A stretch of DNA of 9,957 nucleotides, taken from Nitrososphaerales archaeon TH5894. GTDB lineage: Archaea; Thermoproteota; Nitrososphaeria; Nitrososphaerales; Nitrososphaeraceae. Below are positions 6,301-9,957 of the stretch, piece by piece (the first letter of the stretch is position 1; each line of letters begins with the position of its first letter). Under the pieces are notes generated by a model. That model was not told the DNA's origin, did not search any database, and worked only from the letters and a program-made list of their open reading frames with translations. Where the stretch lies: positions 1 through 9,957 of the forward strand of contig JAATVK010000128.1 of NCBI GenBank assembly GCA_014523485.1, given 5' to 3'. A program made the translations under genes and the position numbers.

Positions 6301-6361
6301 ATCTTTAGAAATATAATTAAATAGCTGTTTCTTATCAATTAATATAATTTATTCTAAAGAT
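6301..6361. repeat. 10-bp perfect inverted repeat with 41-nt spacer
   Basis: ATCTTTAGAA (6301-6310) and TTCTAAAGAT (6352-6361) are exact reverse complements. Inside, AATATAATT occurs just after the left arm and just before the right arm as a direct repeat (6310-6318 and 6341-6349). The element sits just upstream of the 14-codon ORF and overlaps its TATA candidate. Its role is unknown. Confidence 0.5.
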
Positions 6362-6715
6362 ATTAACTTATTGTCCGTTCTAATGAATAAATGAATTTCT
6401 ATCATCCCCCTCTTCTTCAATACCACTCTACTCAACTTAGATCCTCTACGATTCAATTCGAGTTAATTTAACTAGAAATAATTAAAATCAAATTTTATCT
6501 TATCTAGCTAGTTTCACATTAAAATAACCCTCTTGAAACTTTGGATTGATTATATCCAAAACTATTAAAACATGGATTCTAATTTTATACTTTATTTAAT
6601 GTAACTTAATTAATTGTTACAAATACAAACAATATTTGCTTATTGTAAAAGTTGAATGTCTATGATATTTTTTGTACTTGATTCTTGTGATATTTTATTG
6701 TTTTATAAAATAGAA

Positions 6716-6744
6716 TAAAAAATTATAGTATAAAATAAAAAAAT
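6716..6744 (-). terminator. Oligo-T terminator of TFB
   Basis: On the minus strand, starting 12 nt after the TFB stop, are an uninterrupted TTTTTTTATTTTAT and then a second TTTTTT run. Archaeal RNA polymerase terminates at such T tracts on the non-template strand without needing a hairpin. Confidence 0.6.
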
Positions 6745-6756
6745 TTGGTAATTTAT

Positions 6757-7671
6757 TTATCCTAGCGAAAGCTTCTTTTCAATATCTTTGTATACATTTC
6801 TAATTGTAACCTCAGATACTCCTGCTGCATCTGCAATTACTGCTTGTGTAATAGTTTTTTTTCTTACAGTCTCGTCACTTTTGGGAAGTGAGAGATATAT
6901 AACTGCTCCAACTATTCCCATAGGTTCCTTTCCTGCACTCAATCCTGCATCTTGAACTTTTTTCATCAGTCTTAATGCATCACGTATATTTTTTTCTTCA
7001 AGCTTTGCTTTTTTTCCTACTTTTTCTACGTATCTATACACGTCTATTTGTGGTATTTGTCTACCTAAATGTAAGACTATTTGACGGTAAACTCTGGAGG
7101 TCTCTCGATATTTTTCATTGTTAATTGTAGAAATTTCTCTTAATGTCCTTGGTATTTCAAATTCTCTACAAGCAATATATAATGAGGCGCCTAATACTGT
7201 ATTTATTTTCCTACCTCTAACTAATCCGGCTTCCTGTACTTTTCTATAAATGTAGGCTGTTTTTTCTATTACAGCATTTGGTAGACTCATTTTATCTTTT
7301 AATGAATCTAATTGTCTAAAGGCTCTACCTAAATTTCGAGCCGAAGTGTTAATTTGAGATCTTTTATCGTGATATCTCATTTTATTTAGACGTGTCACCA
7401 TCATAGAATTGATGACATTTCCGCTTGCATCTCTGTTTGTATTGCCTATTCTTGTCATAAGGCCTTGATCGAAAAGTGTTAAGGAAGAAGGATTACCATT
7501 CCTTGTATCAATTTTATCATCTTCAACTTTATGCCAGATCTTCGTAGTATCTTCCAAATTTTTAACTACAACTATACCGCATCTGTTACAGATTATTTCT
7601 CCAGATTCAATATCTGTAATCATTTGGGATTCACTAGGATCACATCTTTCACATTGAATTATGGATTGCAT
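6757..7671 (-). CDS. tfb: Transcription initiation factor IIB (TFB), 304 aa
   Basis: The archaeal counterpart of TFIIB, which binds TBP at the TATA box, reads the BRE and recruits RNA polymerase. Seen in order: an N-terminal zinc ribbon with C7-x2-C10 and C28-x2-C31; the B-reader/linker region about 40-100, including the usual GNPSSLTLFDQGLMTRIG (58-75); first cyclin repeat about 106-198 with LYIACREFEIPRTLREI; second cyclin repeat about 208-302 with a helix-turn-helix ITQAVIADAAGVSEVTIRNV (274-293) that contacts the BRE. All zinc ligands are present and the length is normal. The ATG at 7671 is preferred over an in-frame TTG at 7707: the ATG places the ribbon seven residues in, as in relatives, and the TTG lies inside the TATA box. 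Thaumarchaeota commonly carry several TFBs, so this may be one paralogue of several. A 15-bp inverted repeat covers the promoter. Confidence 0.97.
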   Translation of the reverse strand: MQSIIQCERCDPSESQMITDIESGEIICNRCGIVVVKNLEDTTKIWHKVEDDKIDTRNGNPSSLTLFDQGLMTRIGNTNRDASGNVINSMMVTRLNKMRYHDKRSQINTSARNLGRAFRQLDSLKDKMSLPNAVIEKTAYIYRKVQEAGLVRGRKINTVLGASLYIACREFEIPRTLREISTINNEKYRETSRVYRQIVLHLGRQIPQIDVYRYVEKVGKKAKLEEKNIRDALRLMKKVQDAGLSAGKEPMGIVGAVIYLSLPKSDETVRKKTITQAVIADAAGVSEVTIRNVYKDIEKKLSLG

Positions 7672-7705
7672 ATTTTTTTTGTATTTATTATAATAATAGA
7701 CAATC

Positions 7706-7717
7706 AAATATATAAAT
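7706..7717 (-). promoter_or_regulatory. TATA box of TFB
   Basis: On the minus strand ATTTATATATTT is centred about 40 nt upstream of the ATG at 7671, predicting a transcript start near 7685 and a short 5' leader of about 14 nt. The box overlaps the left arm of the 15-bp inverted repeat at 7709-7746. Confidence 0.55.
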
Positions 7718-7746
7718 CTTATACCTCTATATATAAGATTTATATA
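7709..7746. repeat. 15-bp perfect inverted repeat over the TFB promoter
   Basis: TATATAAATCTTATA (7709-7723) and TATAAGATTTATATA (7732-7746) are exact reverse complements around an 8-nt centre (CCTCTATA). The left arm contains the TFB TATA box, so a dimeric protein bound here would block TBP. Because the arms are symmetrical, a matching TATA-like box also faces the plus strand. Confidence 0.75.
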
Positions 7747-8133
7747 AAATAAATTCTGATAAATTCAATTTAGCAATACGATTAACTAGGTTGCATATCA
7801 TGCTCCATCTATATTCAGTCTTTTGGTCTATCTGTGAAGTAAAAATACCAGCTGAGAAATACAATACCTCTGGGATTTTCTCCTGAATAATAATTTCAAA
7901 TTAAAATTTAATTTGTTATTTATGTCAATTACTTCAGTATCTTTTATATCAACATCACTATGAGATAGAATAAAATAGAGCCTTTCATTTTAAATAGCTC
8001 AAATTTCTTAAACTGTTCATTCTTTTAAAATCACTATTAATTTATTTTATAAATAGAAATTTGTATAATGAACAGTTTAAGTGATAACAGAGTGAAACCA
8101 CCTATAACTCATCGATATTAATAGTTAATATAA
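7747..8133. other. Spacer between TFB and the DsbA-like gene
   Basis: This spacer lies downstream of the DsbA-like gene and upstream of the TFB promoter. It holds the 75-bp inverted-repeat element at 8007-8081. The part from 7780 to 7900 has a more mixed base composition than the rest but no open frame of note on either strand. Nothing resembling a tRNA or other known RNA was recognised. Confidence 0.5.
8007..8081. repeat. 75-bp element bounded by 15-bp perfect inverted repeats
   Basis: CTTAAACTGTTCATT (8007-8021) and AATGAACAGTTTAAG (8067-8081) are exact reverse complements, 45 nt apart. Inside is a second hairpin, ATTTAT-TTT-ATAAAT (8040-8054). The whole could fold as a long stem-loop with an apical hairpin, or represent terminal inverted repeats of a miniature mobile element. 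No target-site duplication is visible at the ends (AAATTT on the left, TGATAA on the right). It starts 53 nt beyond the DsbA-like stop, so it would be in that transcript's 3' region. Confidence 0.75.
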
Positions 8134-8676
8134 TTATAAGTTTTCATTAATAATATCTATAAGCGTTCTAGTTAGAGTTTCTTGGTCCCATGAATCATTG
8201 TAACGCATACGATTGATATAAAAAGTTGGAGTACCATTTACACCACTTCTTACCCCACTAAGAAAATCTTCACGTATCAGCCCTGCAAAAGTATGGTTAT
8301 AGAAATCTTTTTGAAATCTAGACATATTCAATTCCAATATCTCGGCATATTCTAATAAATTCTCATCTTCTAGGGCTTGTTGATTTTCATATAATATATC
8401 GTGCATCTCCCAAAACTTATTCTGAGCACCTGCACATTCAGCCGCCTCAGCAGCATGTTGAGCATGGGGATGGATTTGAGTAAGTGGAAAATTGCGGAAT
8501 GCAAAACGCATCTTATCTCCAAGTTGTTGAACCACATTGCCTACTATAAGATTAGCTTGTCTACAATAGGGACATTCATAATCTCCATATTCAAGTAAAG
8601 TTATGGGTGCTTTTTGTGGTCCAAGTACATGATCTCGACTACTGTTGACAGGTAAAGTCAGTTCTAGCTCCATCAT
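8134..8676 (-). CDS. DsbA-family thioredoxin-fold protein, 180 aa
   Basis: A cytosolic thiol-disulfide oxidoreductase of the DsbA/FrnE-like type. Seen: strand and active site ITLLEYGDYECPYCRQANLI (25-44) with redox pair C35-P-Y-C38; an inserted helical domain about 65-138; and the cis-proline loop GVNGTPTFYINRM (145-157) with Pro150 next to the active site. The N-terminus has no signal peptide or lipobox, unlike secreted bacterial DsbA, so it probably works inside the cell. Length is typical for the compact intracellular members. Its ATG overlaps the peroxiredoxin stop by one base (TAATG), which means tight translational coupling; a second ATG follows at 8673. The coupling suggests it reduces the peroxiredoxin or its substrates (inference). 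Confidence 0.9.
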   Translation of the reverse strand: MMELELTLPVNSSRDHVLGPQKAPITLLEYGDYECPYCRQANLIVGNVVQQLGDKMRFAFRNFPLTQIHPHAQHAAEAAECAGAQNKFWEMHDILYENQQALEDENLLEYAEILELNMSRFQKDFYNHTFAGLIREDFLSGVRSGVNGTPTFYINRMRYNDSWDQETLTRTLIDIINENL

Positions 8677-9203
8677 TATGTACTTGTATCTTCTTTTTGC
8701 TCTGTAGATTGAGGAAGAGATTCTAAAGCCTTCAATATTCCATCTGCCCCTGGATTGACTCTGATTGGTGAAACATAGCTATACCTAATTACACCATCTT
8801 TGTCAACTAAGAATAAAGCTCTTTCTGAGACCCCATCATTTTTGCGATAAACACCATATTGTTGTGCTACATTTCCTTTAGGTTCAAAATCTGAAAGCAG
8901 CGGGAAGCGTAAGTTTTTGTGCTTTGAAAAAGCAAGATGACACCAAATACCATCGACAGAGATTCCAATAACCTCGGCATTGAGGCGTTGGAATTCAGGT
9001 AAAATTTCATTATATAAAGATACTTCATCTCCACAGACAGGCGAAAAGTCGGCTGGGTAAAATAAAAGAATTACTGGATTTCCCCTAAATTGATCCAAAG
9101 ATACAGACTTATCTGGAGTAGTACGTAAAGTAAAGTTTGGTGCAGTAGCACCAGGTTGAAGTGCATTAGATGTTTGTTTTTGTTGATCTGCTTGACTAGA
9201 CAT
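8676..9203 (-). CDS. Peroxiredoxin (AhpC/TSA, redoxin domain), 175 aa
   Basis: A thiol peroxidase that reduces hydrogen peroxide and organic peroxides in the cytosol. Seen: thioredoxin-fold core from about 15 (GATAPNFTLRTT) to 160; peroxidatic motif FYPADFSPVCGDEVSLY (48-64) with Cys57, Pro50 and Ser54 in place of the usual Thr; Arg128 in SERALFLVDKDG, the conserved arginine; and a second cysteine, Cys88 in GIWCHLAF, which could be the resolving residue. The sequence style (WCHLAF, LLSDFEPKG, SYVSPIRVNPGADGI) is that of a bacterial redoxin group, so transfer from bacteria is plausible. It leads the pair with the DsbA-like protein and starts 3 nt after the stop of a decayed alcohol dehydrogenase. 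There is no usable Shine-Dalgarno; a TATA-like box inside the dead gene lies 28 nt upstream. Confidence 0.93.
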   Translation of the reverse strand: MSSQADQQKQTSNALQPGATAPNFTLRTTPDKSVSLDQFRGNPVILLFYPADFSPVCGDEVSLYNEILPEFQRLNAEVIGISVDGIWCHLAFSKHKNLRFPLLSDFEPKGNVAQQYGVYRKNDGVSERALFLVDKDGVIRYSYVSPIRVNPGADGILKALESLPQSTEQKEDTST

Positions 9204-9206
9204 ATC

Positions 9207-9633
9207 CTATGGTTTTAGAACAATCTTTATTATATCTTTTTTCTTATCAAAGCCACTATATCCTTTAGGTACATCATCAAGTTTCATTTTATGGCTTATA
9301 ATCTTGGTTGGGTCTATTCGACCTGTTTCAATGAGGTGAAGTAAGCGCTCATTATATTTTTTGAGAGGACATTGTTCCCATGGTAATCTGAATGTAACGG
9401 TTAAACAACATTCCTAGTGAAAATTGATCATAGCCTGATCCATATACTCCTGGTATTGATATAGTAGAATATTTTTTTGCAACTTATGCCATCCAAGTAA
9501 TTACTTGCAAGGGATTAATTGGATTATATTCAGGGTTAGTTATCTTATTATGATCATGATTGGTATTTTTGTTACTGTTTTTATTATTACTGCCTTTTAG
9601 GCTGTTATTATTAATTAGTCTACCCGTTATCAT
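9207..9633 (-). pseudogene. Decayed 3' part of a zinc-dependent alcohol dehydrogenase
   Basis: The translated minus strand gives recognisable C-terminal medium-chain dehydrogenase sequence, of the glutathione-dependent formaldehyde dehydrogenase-like type, in two frames. Frame one runs from an ATG at 9633 through an Asn/Lys/His-rich stretch to PLQVITWMA, meets a TAA at 9484-9486, then continues VAKKYSTISIPGVYG and FSLGMLFNR. Near 9396-9410 the frame shifts, probably by a small deletion, to LTVTFRLPWEQCPLKKYNER, LLHLIETGRIDPTKIISHKM and KLDDVPKGYSGFDKKKDIIK, ending IVLKP at a TAG (9207-9209). The N-terminal catalytic zinc region and Rossmann start are absent. The gene is therefore dead, unless the in-frame stop and shift are sequencing errors, which would still leave the N-terminus missing. 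It ends 3 nt before the peroxiredoxin and probably once headed that operon. Confidence 0.8.
9226..9237 (-). promoter_or_regulatory. TATA-like box for the peroxiredoxin-DsbA pair, inside the pseudogene tail
   Basis: The minus strand reads AGATATAATAAA, centred about 28 nt before the peroxiredoxin ATG at 9203. That is the right distance for a leaderless transcript. It lies within the last codons of the decayed dehydrogenase, so the pair may be expressed independently of it. Confidence 0.45.
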
Positions 9634-9852
9634 CAATAATCAAATATTTTTACTAAATCAGATTCAGTTAGTAGTACGAATTTATTTAGTTTTGATCATA
9701 TATTTTAAATTCTAAAAGAAGACTCTAACAAATACAGATCTATTATGCAAGTTGATTTTTATCGAGGAGTTTTTTTATAAGAATTAATTGATTAATTATG
9801 CTGTTTGCACCTATTGAAAAATGATGCAGATATGTAAATCTATTATTAATAG
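9634..9852. other. AT-rich spacer between the dehydrogenase remnant and the zinc-finger gene
   Basis: No further alcohol dehydrogenase sequence is recognisable here, so the 5' part of that gene is gone, not merely frameshifted. A 7-bp palindrome (AATTAAT-TG-ATTAATT, about 9782-9797) is present. A plus-strand frame of 11 codons at about 9745-9780 has no supporting signal. Confidence 0.45.
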
Positions 9853-9957
9853 TTATTTTATTTCCACATCTCCTTTTTGTAAATGTACAGTTAATTTATG
9901 TAGTTCCATATCTCCTAAACTATATCCAAAGTTAATTCCACACTCTTCACATTTGTA
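9853..9957 (-). CDS. C-terminus of a small C2H2 zinc-finger protein (partial)
   Basis: The gene enters from the right edge, so its start is outside the window. The visible 34 residues are YKCEECGINFGYSLGDMELH followed by KLTVHLQKGDVEIK and a TAA stop. Cys3, Cys6, His20 and His25 give C-x2-C-x13-H-x4-H, a C2H2 zinc finger with slightly long linker, close to the C-terminus. Small proteins of this sort occur in Nitrososphaeria; most are uncharacterised and may bind DNA, RNA or protein. Open frame, zinc ligands and a clean stop make it likely to be real. Confidence 0.7.
   Translation of the reverse strand, partial: YKCEECGINFGYSLGDMELHKLTVHLQKGDVEIK

Larger units (their letters stand above)
6193..6756. 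other. Long spacer between TFB and the second PPOX gene
   Basis: This spacer contains the leader-like elements at 6220-6361 described separately, a 7-bp hairpin (TTTGGAT 6540-6546, ATCCAAA 6554-6560), and the TFB terminator region. The stretch 6400-6470 is pyrimidine-rich on the plus strand and otherwise featureless. I found no further gene. Confidence 0.5.

Noticed and set aside
7671..7707. N-terminal extension of TFB from TTG at 7707 (MIVYYYNKYKKN)
   Set aside because: The extension is low complexity, would begin inside the TATA box, and is not expected in TFB proteins; ATG 7671 is the better start.
1..9957. tRNA, rRNA, transposase or integrase genes
   Set aside because: Scanning both strands by eye found no T-arm or anticodon-arm pattern and no recombinase motif; weak or intron-split tRNAs cannot be excluded without a covariance search.

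Overview
The window looks like accessory chromosome of an archaeon of the Nitrososphaeria (Thaumarchaeota), most plausibly a soil ammonia oxidiser of the Nitrososphaerales such as 'Ca. Nitrosocosmicus'. The reasons are a complete archaeal transcription factor B, two F420-type PPOX flavin-fold proteins, long AT-rich spacers, genes whose TATA-like boxes sit about 25-30 nt before the ATG (leaderless style), and several bacterial-looking stress genes. The genus is inference; the archaeal assignment is firm.

Layout. 131-1036 (-): a DUF5996 protein, visibly richer in G+C than its surroundings, with a clear Shine-Dalgarno. 1344-1805 (-): a PPOX/F420 protein. 2128-3779 (-): a two-gene operon of a ring-cleaving VOC dioxygenase followed 5 nt later by an alpha/beta hydrolase, the arrangement of the bacillary MhqE-MhqD quinone-resistance pair. 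4179-4724 (+): an unrecognised protein whose N-terminus carries a near-perfect 90-bp tandem duplication. 5228-5647 (+): a small DUF4760-like protein. 5767-6192 (-): a second PPOX/F420 paralogue, preceded by a possible leader-peptide and hairpin arrangement. 6757-7671 (-): TFB, with a 15-bp perfect inverted repeat over its promoter. 8134-9203 (-): a DsbA-fold thioredoxin protein coupled (TAATG) to a peroxiredoxin. 9207-9633 (-): the decayed 3' part of a zinc-dependent alcohol dehydrogenase. 9853-9957 (-): the C-terminus of a small C2H2 zinc-finger protein running off the window.

The common theme is redox and electrophile stress: quinone or catechol ring cleavage plus hydrolysis, peroxide reduction with a dithiol partner, flavin/F420 chemistry and an alcohol/aldehyde dehydrogenase remnant. 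TFB and the small zinc-finger protein are the only regulators seen. No tRNA, rRNA, CRISPR array, transposase or integrase gene was found. The least explained structures are the duplicated-repeat ORF, two 15-bp perfect inverted repeats flanking the TFB start region (7709-7746 and 8007-8081), and the short ORFs at 3971-4006 and 6239-6283.
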